A stretch of DNA of 9,505 nt from JAYSSF01 sp043720715 (GCA_043720715.1 JAYSSF010000012.1:1-9505), one strand, 5' to 3'. Positions 1 through 8,366 are shown, numbered from the stretch's first letter. The notes: a model not told the origin generated them from the letters alone. A program made the numbers and translations.

Positions 1-40
1 ATTTAGACGTTGCAGCAATTAAGGTGACAGTGTATTTTGA

Positions 41-61
41 TTTTTCTGTTTCACAGAAAAA
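41..61. repeat. 9-bp inverted repeat (possible second terminator hairpin)
   Basis: TTTTTCTGT (41-49) and ACAGAAAAA (53-61) are perfect reverse complements around a 3-nt loop. The repeat shares three bases (59-61) with the stronger hairpin at 59-85, so only one of the two can fold fully at a time. It may be a back-up terminator for the leftward gene or for a rightward gene outside the window. The stem is AT-rich and therefore weak. Confidence 0.4.
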
Positions 62-85
62 TCCAAGCAACAAGTGCTTGGATTT
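59..85 (-). terminator. Rho-independent terminator of the VanW-domain gene
   Basis: An 11-bp perfect stem, AAATCCAAGCA (59-69) with TGCTTGGATTT (75-85), encloses a 5-nt loop. Read on the minus strand the stem is followed by TTTTTC, the expected U-tract. It lies 34 bases beyond the stop codon of the leftward VanW-domain gene. On the plus strand the tail is poor, so the direction is most likely leftward. Confidence 0.75.
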
Positions 86-119
86 ATGAGACAGGCTCCA
101 TACCGGATTTTTACTTTTA

Positions 120-1322
120 TTACTGAACTTTCTTGTAGCATCTATTAGAGATCGCTCCATTAATATTCCAGCGGTAACAGTTGACGGTGATAGCTTTGTT
201 TTGTTTGTCTTTGGACTTATAGGAACTATGATCCAGATATGTGATCCACCCACGATCTTGTGCTTTGGCAAAAGTAAATACCTGCTCCTCTCCTCCATAG
301 CTACCATCATAGTTGGCCACGATGATCACAGGATATGCACGAGTATTACGAATCATCAGATCAGAATTGGATGAGTACACCGTACTGTCGATCCCTGGTA
401 TTGTAATCCGCTCACCATTGATGGTAGCTTTGTAGAGGTTCGTATATCGTCTACTGTGGTTTCTGGATTTGATAGCAAGTGCCTTGTTGGTTACTGTACC
501 TTGATACACGGCTGTACTCGAGCCACAGATGCCTCATCCATAATTGGGTATTTCTTCATCATCGACGATGGCTTTACCCTCCATATAGTTACGCTGAGCG
601 ATGGGATCATAACCAATATCACGCAATATGCCTACACTATCCCCAGAGTTCAACACCATCACATGTCACAGAAACTTGAACGCAGTCAGAATATTGTGTC
701 TTCTATATGCTGGATCCTTGTTGATACGAACCCTATGTGACACCATCTCATATCCTAGTACTTCAAGATCTCATGTCTGCACAAACAAGTAAATCGGCTT
801 GAAAAGATTGTAGTCTGACTCATTGATTACTAATCCTGACCATGGGAGAAGTTTGCGTTCTTCCAGTGTCTGCGGCAGCCTCATATAACTTTTCCTCAGT
901 TGTTTATCTAAGTATAGATCCAAGTCATCAGTAGCTATGATCTCTTGATTGAGCTGGTATGTACCATAACGAGAACTTGTGATTGCTCCATCTGACCAAG
1001 TATTAGCATATGGACGAGTCACAAAACGAGTATATCACTGCTCCATCAGTTGCTTGATGAGATATAGCCTAATCTGATGCTTAAGCTGTACATATGATGT
1101 TGAGTTACGTACCAGCGATCTCATCACTACATCAGGGACATAGATCATACGTTGTGGTTTACTTGGCGCAACAAATCATTTGTCTCGAGTAAGCTTAACT
1201 CATGTGGTGGTTGATCCGGTCGTCACTGTTCATGTAATCATTGGTCATGAAGAAGCACGTACACCCGATATTACTCACAACAAAACAATAGCTCAAACGA
1301 AGAGAGATTTGATTAATTTCAT
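120..1322 (-). CDS. Exported VanW-domain protein (400 aa, TGA read as Gly)
   Basis: The frame is continuous when ten in-frame TGA codons are read as Gly; with the standard code it breaks into pieces. The N-terminus is a signal peptide or membrane anchor (MKLIKSLF, then hydrophobic AIVLLGVISG), followed by a Thr/Gly/Ser-rich linker to about residue 55. The C-terminal half carries the VanW signature YGGGICGSSTAVYQG, followed by the usual SRNHSRRY stretch and a DSTVYSSNSDLMIRN segment. The middle Gly of GGG is itself a TGA codon (534-536). The protein probably acts outside the cytoplasmic membrane. VanW domains occur in glycopeptide-resistance clusters and in many cell-wall-associated proteins, but their biochemical activity is unknown. 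The ATG at 1322 is preferred over the ATG at 1334, because the latter lies inside the likely -10 box. The gene is divergent from the metal cluster and may be unrelated to it. Confidence 0.88.
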
Positions 1323-1329
1323 ACAAGTT

Positions 1330-1357
1330 ATCATAGGCTTTATGACTCAGAAATCAA
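1330..1357 (-). promoter_or_regulatory. Candidate promoter of the VanW-domain gene
   Basis: On the minus strand TTGATT (1357-1352) and TATGAT (1335-1330) are separated by 16 bases. The expected transcription start is at or next to the A of the ATG at 1322, implying a leaderless or nearly leaderless mRNA. No Shine-Dalgarno sequence precedes the start, which fits this reading. This is motif matching only. Confidence 0.45.
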
Positions 1358-1381
1358 TGCAAACAAAAAAGCCCTTGCATT
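1356..1381. repeat. 7-bp inverted repeat between the divergent promoters
   Basis: AATGCAA (1356-1362) and TTGCATT (1375-1381) are perfect reverse complements separated by 12 bases. The right arm includes the likely -35 box of the rightward promoter, and the left arm overlaps the -35 box of the leftward one. It could bind a regulator. In AT-rich DNA a chance 7-bp repeat is also plausible. Confidence 0.3.
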
Positions 1382-1400
1382 TTCATTTTTTTTGTATAAT
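1375..1400 (+). promoter_or_regulatory. Promoter of the metal-resistance cluster
   Basis: There is a perfect -10 hexamer TATAAT at 1395-1400. A -35-like TTGCAT lies at 1375-1380, but its 14-base spacer is shorter than the usual 16-18, so the -35 assignment is uncertain or the promoter needs help. The predicted start is near 1407, giving a leader of about 60 bases before the metallothionein ATG. The predicted start falls inside the dyad at 1402-1420, as expected for a promoter blocked by a repressor. Confidence 0.55.
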
Positions 1401-1401
1401 A

Positions 1402-1425
1402 TAACCATACCCTATGGTTAGGTAT
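1402..1425. promoter_or_regulatory. Candidate CsoR operator (dyad overlapping the transcription start)
   Basis: TAACCATA (1402-1409) and TATGGTTA (1413-1420) form a perfect 8-bp inverted repeat around CCC. An overlapping, wider pair is ATACC (1407-1411) with GGTAT (1421-1425). The element begins one base after the TATAAT box. CsoR-family operators are typically dyads of the TACC...GGTA kind placed over their own promoters, and a csoR gene lies 340 bases downstream. Assignment to CsoR is inference from position and general pattern. No clear second copy was found in the window. Confidence 0.5.
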
Positions 1426-1467
1426 ATCTAAATAGAAAAAGATTTTACTCTTCTAACCCACACTATC

Positions 1468-1641
1468 ATGAATACTACTACTCAATGCTGATGTACTAAT
1501 TGTGCATGTATCGATTGCAAATGCGTCAATGGATGTAATTGTTGCGATAGCAAAACTTGTACCTGTACTGACTGCAAATGCAACCAATGATGCGCCCCAT
1601 CCAACGAAACAAAGTCTGAATGCTGATGTTGCAAAAAATAA
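1468..1641 (+). CDS. Cysteine-rich metallothionein-like protein (57 aa)
   Basis: The predicted protein has 17 Cys in 57 residues (about 30%), arranged as CxC, CC and CxxC, with no aromatic residues and no His. This is the composition of a metallothionein, a small cytosolic chelator of soft metals such as Cu(I), Zn and Cd through thiolate clusters. Two units with the pattern CxCxDCKCxxGC (residues 12-23 and 31-42) show an internal duplication. A short C-terminal ECGCCKK follows a Cys-free linker. Three in-frame TGA codons (Gly 8, 41 and 53) hide the gene under the standard code. It lacks the His and the zinc-finger look of SmtA/BmtA-type bacterial metallothioneins, so it is either divergent or of independent origin. 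It is the first gene after the putative repressor-controlled promoter and sits upstream of csoR. No Shine-Dalgarno precedes the ATG. The start is fixed by the single suitable ATG. Confidence 0.9.
1501..1593 (+). repeat. Internal duplication inside the metallothionein gene
   Basis: Codons 12-23 (1501-1536) and 31-42 (1558-1593) both encode CxCxDCKCxxGC, 57 bases apart. The DNA shares the core TGCAAATGC and flanking similarity, which suggests duplication of one cluster-forming unit. Confidence 0.65.
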
Positions 1642-1766
1642 AAATCATCAATTAGAGGTCGATGATCTTCTGACAAACAAATGTGTATCTCAATACTACG
1701 AAAAATAGTTTCCATTTCAAACCAAAAACCGACTATAGGGAATTTATTTATCATATGAACTAAACT

Positions 1767-2051
1767 ATGATTGCAAAAGATCAGAAAGCTCAACAAGAAA
1801 TCATCCTCTGACTCAAAAAAGCCGTAGGTACCATCAACAAAGTTATGACCATGGTCGAAGAAGATAAATACTGTGCCGATATTGCCAGTCAGGTCAATGC
1901 TGCCATGTGACTACTCAAATCAGTCAATAATAAACTCCTTGAAAATCATCTCAAGTGCTGCGGTACTCATTTTCTCGCATCGCAAGATGCAAATGAAGTA
2001 GATCAGTTTGTCAAAGAACTGATTAGGACTCGGGATGTAGCAAAAAAATAA
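1767..2051 (+). CDS. csoR: CsoR-family metal-sensing transcriptional repressor (94 aa)
   Basis: This is a CsoR/RcnR-family (DUF156) all-helical repressor. The second helix carries the typical VMTMVEEDKYCADIASQVNAA segment (in two parts, residues 26-46), followed by LLENHLKCC. The metal ligands are complete at Cys36, His61 and Cys65, the same numbering and spacing as in Mycobacterium tuberculosis CsoR, where they bind Cu(I) in a trigonal site. This argues for copper rather than the nickel/cobalt or formaldehyde sensing of RcnR and FrmR. The length is normal. CsoR normally blocks transcription until Cu(I) binding releases the DNA, and the likely target here is the dyad at 1402-1425. Two TGA codons (residues 15 and 48) are read as Gly. 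A 125-base gap separates it from the metallothionein gene; it contains no gene and no convincing promoter, so co-transcription is likely. Confidence 0.93.
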
Positions 2052-2066
2052 TTTACCCACTATAAC
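2038..2066 (+). promoter_or_regulatory. Possible internal promoter before the MauE-like gene
   Basis: TAGCAA (2038-2043) and TATAAC (2061-2066) have a 17-base spacer and end 10 bases before the ATG at 2077. Both boxes deviate from consensus. If used, transcription would begin almost at the start codon. Confidence 0.28.
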
Positions 2067-2076
2067 TGTCACCCTT

Positions 2077-2571
2077 ATGAAACAATACTCCCCTCTCATC
2101 ATCTGAATCAGTATTATTTTACTCATCACTTATCTCATCAGTCATGTCTACTATGATTATAATCGATGAAGTATGATGGATATGCAGGTTTTGATGTGAG
2201 TCCGATTTCTCATATTTTGACTAATTAAGCTCGTAGATTTGACTTGATTTGTATCGATGTTTCGTCAGTATGATCCGCTTGCGAGACTCGTGTCATGATA
2301 TGGATACGTTTTTCCATTGATTGAGATCTGATTATGAGTAATATATCTGTGGGACACCTCTATGCAATATCGATTGGCTACCAATCTTGTAGCAACTATT
2401 ATCACAGCCATCACTAGTATCTGAATCATCACAGCATTGATGAAGAAGCAATCAGCAATCAAATGCGCCTGTATGTGAAGTAGGGTAACTACTCCCCTAT
2501 GACGACCCAGTCTAATCGAGCAATGAGGAATGTGTCTCATGGCACTATGGATGCTACGAATGATGATGTAA
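2077..2571 (+). CDS. MauE/DoxX-like integral membrane protein (164 aa)
   Basis: The reading frame contains 12 TGA codons read as Gly. It encodes about five membrane segments, near residues 6-22, 38-55, 74-92, 102-121 and 148-163. The segments FLIFGLIKLVDLTGFV, a following PLARLVSGYGYVFPLIEIGL stretch, and KCACMG before the last helix match the layout of MauE/DoxX-type redox-associated membrane proteins, which often carry a C-x-C-[LM]-G motif at this place. Members of this group are found beside heavy-metal-binding domains and thioredoxin-fold proteins, and are thought to support disulfide chemistry outside the membrane or metal handling. Here the gene is only 25 bases after csoR and belongs to the metal cluster. 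Cys130 and Cys132 could be redox-active or metal-binding. The family call is by recognition of pattern, and the exact function is unknown. Confidence 0.7.
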
Positions 2572-2582
2572 AAATAAAAAAC

Positions 2583-2610
2583 TTGCAATATCCTTCATAA
2601 AAGTTATATT
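2583..2610 (+). promoter_or_regulatory. Possible promoter before the His/Cys-rich gene
   Basis: TTGCAA (2583-2588) and TATATT (2605-2610) are separated by 16 bases. The -10 box ends 8 bases before the ATG at 2619, so a leaderless transcript would result. The match is reasonable but not perfect, and read-through from upstream is equally possible. Confidence 0.38.
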
Positions 2611-2618
2611 TTCATCGT

Positions 2619-3041
2619 ATGAAATTTTTGAAACAAATCATCGTATTATTTCTTATCTGAATTTATTGATATAATCAATCAGTTTTTTCGCATTTACTGA
2701 TTATGGGTCAACACCATGAAGTCATAGCTATTACTCAAGGGCACGTACATGAATCTTGAGAAACGCATGAACATGTCAGTAAAGCTATAGAACCGTGTAA
2801 AGACGCTGAATGTAAAACATCATGTAATAGTGTAGAAACATCAAAACTTACTTCTTACCAATCAAATAGACTCTTTTGAGAGATTGAAAAATTGCTCTGA
2901 GAGAAAATTCTCCTCGTTAATACTATAATTTATTGTAGTAGACCAAAAGAATATCTTTCACACTATACTATTTCTACCTGACCACCAATTCCTATAGAGG
3001 AATTGATGCCTCGTGTTTGACCAGTAGTCAGAATAATATAA
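2619..3041 (+). CDS. Exported His/Cys-rich protein of unknown family (140 aa)
   Basis: I do not recognise this protein. It contains seven TGA codons read as Gly. An N-terminal hydrophobic stretch (FLKQIIVLFLIGIYGY) looks like a signal peptide or anchor. It is followed by a His-rich region with H25, QHH (32-33), GHVH (42-44) and ETHEH (50-52), then by CKDAECKTSC with Cys60, Cys65 and Cys69. A helical segment (about 80-100) and one further Cys106 come next, and the C-terminus is Pro-rich (GPPIPIEELMPRVGP). Clusters of His and Cys outside the membrane, in a locus with csoR and a metal pump, suggest a metal-binding or metal-delivery role. That is inferred from composition and position only. The downstream adaptor begins 49 bases later. 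Confidence 0.75.
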
Positions 3042-3045
3042 AAGT

Positions 3046-3068
3046 AAATAGAAGCCATCTATCTATTT
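3046..3068 (+). terminator. Weak hairpin before the adaptor gene
   Basis: AAATAGA (3046-3052) and TCTATTT (3062-3068) could pair around a 9-base loop, with T-rich sequence after it. All but one of the base pairs in the stem are A-T, so it is unlikely to stop transcription efficiently. At most it would attenuate read-through. Confidence 0.2.
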
Positions 3069-3074
3069 TTATAT

Positions 3075-3080
3075 TATAAT
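3075..3080 (+). promoter_or_regulatory. Possible -10 box before the adaptor gene
   Basis: A perfect TATAAT ends 10 bases before the ATG at 3091. No -35 element is visible at a normal distance, and the region is AT-rich, so chance occurrence is possible. If real, the adaptor-pump pair has its own nearly leaderless transcript. Confidence 0.3.
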
Positions 3081-3090
3081 TTTTTCATAT

Positions 3091-5115
3091 ATGAAAAATT
3101 CTTATATTCTTAACGCGACCTTTGATCGTATCGACGACTGACTCCAATATATCGGAGTACAATTATTAAAACTCCCGACCTTTCGTATCTTCTCTTATAC
3201 AATAACACCCAAACTTCAAACAGCATTTGTGTTTCTTACTGGATTTGTCATGTGAACTATGCGGATTACAAACACATTCGCACATGGATGACATGGCGAT
3301 AAAGAAGCTGAACAACTAGGCAATACTGTAGCCGCTCTCTCATGAGAAATATTTATTAGTCCAAAAGAAATAAAAACCGAAAACATCGTCAATCAATCAT
3401 ATCCATGAATTATTATGTCTGACGAATATGGTAGTATATTTTCATCTCGTGAAGGTATTGTAACTAAGCTTCATGTTAATCTGTGAGATACAGTCAAAAA
3501 ATGACAAACCGTTGCTAGTATTTCAACAGCAAGTAACTCACCAGAAATTATCGCACTACTTGCCGAAAAAAGAGCTGATATCGCAGTCTCACATTGACAA
3601 CTAAATGCTTCTCGTAATGTAGCAGAATACTTAGAACTACAACTATGATGATCAGGCAATGCTATACAAAACGTATATGATCAAAAGCTAAAAGCGATAG
3701 AGATATGAATAGATACACAAAAACAACAATTACAAATAAAAATCAATAGCCTAAAAGCCCAAATTAATGCAAAGAAACAAGTCGTTGAAGTAAGTAAAGT
3801 GTCAAGTCAATCTACCGTTTGATTAAATGAAGAAAAGCAGCAAACAGCTGAAAAAGAATTACAGTGATCAATTCAAAATGCGATTGCGACAATGGGTAGA
3901 GTTTTTGCAAAGAGTGAAATCCAATACAAATGATTTGAAAAAGAATTTAATCTCAATATCTACTGGTGAGCAAGAGATACTCAAAAAAGATACATATACC
4001 TAGGTTTAATGAGTGAGATTCTATACCAGTATTCAAATCGAGAAAAATTATCCACACAAGAAAGATTTGCTTTAGCTACAGTAACTGAAAAAACTCTCAA
4101 GCAGTGAATAGATTTATTATGACTATCAGTAACATACGATAATTACAAAGCAGCACAACTAAACAAAGATATCGATGCTCTTATAGATGCATATACAGAT
4201 AAAGATATTTGACTCACCACAATACTCTCAAAGTATAAAGAGTTACAAAAGGAGCTAGTATGATCTAATGCTCTAGCATCTGGAAGTATCATACAAGCAA
4301 ATGCCGAGCTTGCTTGACTAGATCAGGAAATCCTGTTTCTTGCCAAAGAGGTCGAACTACTTGACGCAGAAAAGAAAAAGTTACTTGCTGAGCTTAATTG
4401 AGATCAATCTCTGAGAGCATTTGATATACAAAAGATGATCATTGAATCACAAGCTGATATTGTAAAAGCTCAAGCTGAGCTTCAAGCAAATCAAAATGCA
4501 ATATGAGCAATTCAATCTACTGTAAAGTCTACCGTAGTTACCGCTCCTTTTGCAGGAACTATTTCTCGCAAAAATGTAGTTGTTTGACAAAGTATTGATA
4601 CAAGCACGCCACTATTTGATATTGTATGACTCAATTCTACTAGTGATTCATTTGTCAGATTTGAAGTACCTGTCGCCGAGTTTGCTAAATTACAAGTGTG
4701 AAAATTACTTCAAATCAACCTCTGATGAGATGATCTAGCGATTGCATGATCGATACAAAGAATAGCACAATCAGTAAATCAAAATACCCAAACAGTCACA
4801 GTCGAAGGAGATTTCACTAACTGAAAAAACCCCTATCCACTAGGAACTAATGTGAGAATATCATCCCAAGGTTTAAGTTGAGAAACTGCTGTAGAAATAC
4901 CACATACAGCAATCTGAACAGATGAATCAGGAGAAAACTATGTATATAAAAAATTACCCAACAATGCTCTCAAAAAATGGATCGTTGAAATATGATACAA
5001 TGAATGAGATAAAAGCTATATCAATAAATGATTAAAGTCATCAGATACTATCGTTGCAAATATATCTATATGAGGGCGAAAAGATGGAATGAGTGTAGAG
5101 GTTATAAAAAAATAG
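3091..5115 (+). CDS. RND-type membrane-fusion (periplasmic adaptor) protein (674 aa)
   Basis: The frame is unbroken with TGA as Gly and stops at TAG. A membrane anchor lies near residues 42-58 (QTAFVFLTGFVMGTMRI), followed by a His-rich FAHGGHGD that could bind metal. The two halves of a biotinyl-lipoyl domain are at about 114-148 (REGIVTKLHVNLGDTVKKGQ) and 478-515 (VTAPFAGTISRKNVVVGQSI). Between them are some 330 mainly helical residues, including Gln/Lys/Glu-rich coiled coil and a less regular segment with tyrosines at about 290-370. A beta-barrel-type region (RFEVPVAEFAKLQVG) and a C-terminal membrane-proximal region complete a HlyD/CusB/MacA-like architecture. Such adaptors couple an inner-membrane pump to the outside. 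Typical adaptors are 350-480 aa, so the extra length lies in the hairpin. It is 31 bases ahead of the pump gene and surely works with it. Confidence 0.9.
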
Positions 5116-5146
5116 TCAGATTATTTTTATTTTTTTAACCTTATTG

Positions 5147-8100
5147 ATGTTTAATTTTATTATACAATCTGCTCTTCGTTATAGGTCTTCAATACTCATA
5201 TGATATTTGATTATTATTGTTGCGTGAATGCGGTCTATAACTCAACTCTCAGTTGATGTCTTGCCAGACCTCAATAGACCACGTGTTACTATTTTTACTG
5301 AAGCTGAGTGATTATGAGCGCAAGAAGTAGAACAAGTAGTGACAATGCCACTTGAAAGAGTATTTGCTACAATCCCCTGAGTAAAAACAGTGAGAAGTAG
5401 TTCTGCACTATGACTTTCTGTGATAAATGTAGAATTTGATTGGTGATCAAAAACAAATCTGAATCGTCAACAAGTATTTGAAAGAATCCAATCAGTTGCA
5501 TTACCAGATGGGGTACATACGAGTGTAGCACCAGAAACTGCATTACTAGGTGAGATACTACGAATTTGATTGAGCTCGGATGATCCTAGTATTGACCAAT
5601 CAGCCCTGAGATGAATTGCAGAATCAACTATCAGGCAAACACTCACTAATGTTCAGTGAATATCAAATTTGCTTATTATGTGATGAAGTCCTAAGCAGTT
5701 TACTATTGAAATTGATCCAAATAAAGCAGTAGCTCGCTGAATCAGCAATGAGGATATTGTAAGTGCATTGGAAAATAGCACCTTCCCTGCCTGAGGATGA
5801 ATAGTATTACAAGAAACAACAGAATATCCCGTTTCCATTACACCAATTCCTGGTACTAATAAAAACATAGGATCACTTCAAGTATCACAAAATGAAGTCG
5901 GACAAAAAACTATCATCAATGATATAGCGATAGTAAGTCAATGATCGAACGCACAAAGAAGATGAGATGCATTGATCAATAGTAAACCATGAGTAATCGT
6001 TCGTATTTCCAAGATTCCGTCAGCCAATACTATGGCTCTCACGCAGGAAATTGAATCACAACTATGAACAATTGAAAAAAATCTCCCCAAGGGAGTAACT
6101 CTTCACAAGGAACTCTTCAGGCAATGAAACTTTATCAAAAAATGACTATACAATGTGCAAAAGTCGCTCATCGAGGCGATGATTATCGTTGGAATTGTTA
6201 TCGCTATGTTTCTTATGAATAGTAGAACAACTATCATTGTACTATTATCACTACCTATTACCTTTCTGCTTACAGCAATTGTGTTCAAGATATTTTGAAT
6301 CTGAATTGATATTATGATTTTATGATGACTTACGATTGCAATTGGAGAGCTGGTAGATGATTCTATCGTCGATATGGAAAATGTCTATAGGAGACTAAAA
6401 GAAAATTATCTACGCCCTATCTCCAAACAAAAAGACTGGCGAAAAGTAATATTTAATGCTTCAAGAGAAGTAAGATGAAGTGTAGTATTTGCTACGATCT
6501 TACAAATGATCGTTTTTGTACCCTTCCTCTTATTACCAGGACTAGATGGAAGATTATTGGCCCCTATCGGCATAGCGTATCTTGTCTCTTCTATTATGTC
6601 ACTTTTGGTGGCACTAACCTTTGTGCCAGCTATCTGTTCTTATATATTACCTGGGCGGATTCGTAAAAAGTATGAAAAAAAATATCCTGAACTATATGAA
6701 AGCAAAGACTCAGATGAAAATAGTGAGGATGAAAACAAAAGAATACATACTATTATCGAAAAAGAGGAAGATACATGGCTTACAAAAAAACTCAAAAAGT
6801 TTGCTATTCATCCCATCCAACGAAGTCTTGCAAATCCTAAAAAAGCACTTTTATGAGCACTTTTGTGTCTCCCTCTTACAGTCTTTATGTATCTTAGTGT
6901 TGAAAAAGAATGACTACCCTCATTCAACGAAACAAGCTTCACGGTAGGTATCACTACAAAACCATGAAGTTCACTAGAATACACTCTAGGAATAACAGAA
7001 AAATTTACACAAGATCTTTCCAAGATTTCGTGAATATTATCGACAGCAACTATTCTTGGTAGAGCAGATGCTGATCCACATGCACAATGATCAAATAATG
7101 CAGAAATTGAAGCTGAACTATGAATCGACATTAGTAATAAAGATAAAGACAGAATTTTTGATGAAATCAATGCGGTGATCAAAGAATACAAGCAATACGC
7201 TGTAATCTCTGTCGGTCAGCCTATCACCCATCGCGTGGAAGAATTGGTATCATGAATCAGAGCACCTCTCGTTATCAAAGTATATGGACCAGATGTAGAC
7301 AAACTCGAAGAATATGGTAAGGAAATACTAGCAGTTATAGAATGAGTAAACGGAGTTATCAATGCTAGTCTTGAGCCTCAGACAAAAGTACCCTCTATTA
7401 CTACAATCCCAAATCTTGTAAACCAGTCACTGTACGGAATCAATAATAATGAAGTCAAAGAGATTATTGAAACTGCGATCTGATGAAAAGAAGTATCACA
7501 AGTTATTGATGGGCAACTAAGATATCCAGTTATCATGACCTATGATACATCTCTCAAAGATTCAGTACAAAAGCTATCATGACTACCAGTATTAAGCCCA
7601 AATAAACAACAAATTACCCTATGAAGTCTGGTGACAATCAAGGAATCAAAAGCAAGAAATATGATCAACCATGAAAATGGACAAAGAAGAATAGTAATCC
7701 AATGATTTACTCAAGATAGAGGAATCGTGGATGTAGTAGAAGATATCAAAGTCAAACTGAAAGACCTAAAACTCGAGAACTCGTATCGTATTTCCTACGA
7801 ATGATTATATCAAGCACAACAAGAATCATCTCTATTATTATCTATTGTGACTGTCTTTGTGTTATTAGGAATATGTGGCGTATTATATCTTCATTTCCGT
7901 TCTGGAAGAATTGTTGCACAGCTCTTACTGGATATTCTGACATGATGGTTATGATGAATGATTTGAGTATGGCTATCATGATGAGTACTTTCTACTGCGC
8001 ATCTTGTATGATTTATAGCACTAATGGGCATTGTGGGACGTAATGGTATCATGTTGATTGACCACTATAAGCATCTATATTTAGTAGATTGACTACCTTG

Positions 8101-8365
8101 GAATCAGCAAACTATCATCCAATGATCACTCGAGAGAGTGGTGCCTGTATCAATGACAGCGCTATCTGCAATACTATGATTGCTGCCATTGGTATTTGCG
8201 GCCAAGGATACTGGTAATGAGATCTTATGACCAATTGCGATTGTAACATTCCGATGATTGGTTGTGTCTACTGCAATTGAGTTGTTTATTAGACCATGAG
8301 TATTCTACCACTTCAATAAAGCTCCTACTAAACAAAACTCTAGTAAAAACGAATTAACATTCTAG
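5147..8365 (+). CDS. Heavy-metal RND efflux transporter, CzcA/CusA type (1072 aa)
   Basis: This is a proton-driven inner-membrane pump of the HME-RND family with full length and the twofold repeat: TM1 near 15-32, TM2-6 near 340-500, TM7 near 568-586 and TM8-12 near 885-1055, with large extracytoplasmic loops between. TM4 has AIGELVDDSIVDMENVYRRL with Asp404, Asp405 and Glu411, the proton-relay pattern of CzcA/CusA rather than drug-type AcrB. The second half has GFIALMGIVGRNGIMLIDHY and LERVVPVSMTALSAILGLLP, also HME hallmarks. At the segment equivalent to the substrate-contact region the sequence is QPITHRVEELVSGIRA, which resembles CzcA; the Met expected in copper-type CusA is Glu. A long charged cytosolic loop (about 500-565) separates the halves. 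Many conserved glycines are TGA codons, sometimes in tandem. It forms a pair with the preceding adaptor. The exported ion is probably Cu(I) or a divalent metal. No outer-membrane channel gene is seen. Confidence 0.93.
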
Positions 8366-8366
8366 C

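Noticed and set aside
456..740. Plus-strand frames opposite the VanW gene
   Set aside because: They overlap the VanW signature on the other strand and show no known domain.
1356..1381. Inverted repeat followed by a T-run as a rightward terminator
   Set aside because: The stem is only 7 bp and AT-rich, the loop is 12 bases, and no rightward gene ends upstream. Its overlap with promoter boxes makes a regulatory or chance origin more likely.
1725..1750. A second CsoR operator before csoR (CGACTATAGGGAATTT region)
   Set aside because: It has only partial resemblance to the 1402 dyad and no inverted symmetry; no convincing -35/-10 pair is next to it.
1482..1796. Minus-strand open frame opposite the metallothionein and csoR start
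   Set aside because: It is antisense to two recognisable genes, and its His/Leu-rich translation is an artefact of the opposite strand's codons.
2265..2588. Minus-strand open frame opposite the MauE-like gene
   Set aside because: The plus strand carries the recognisable MauE-like reading frame with TGA as Gly; the antisense frame has no family resemblance.
6808..7191. Minus-strand 127-codon frame inside the pump gene
   Set aside because: It lies entirely opposite strongly conserved RND sequence and shows no motif of its own.
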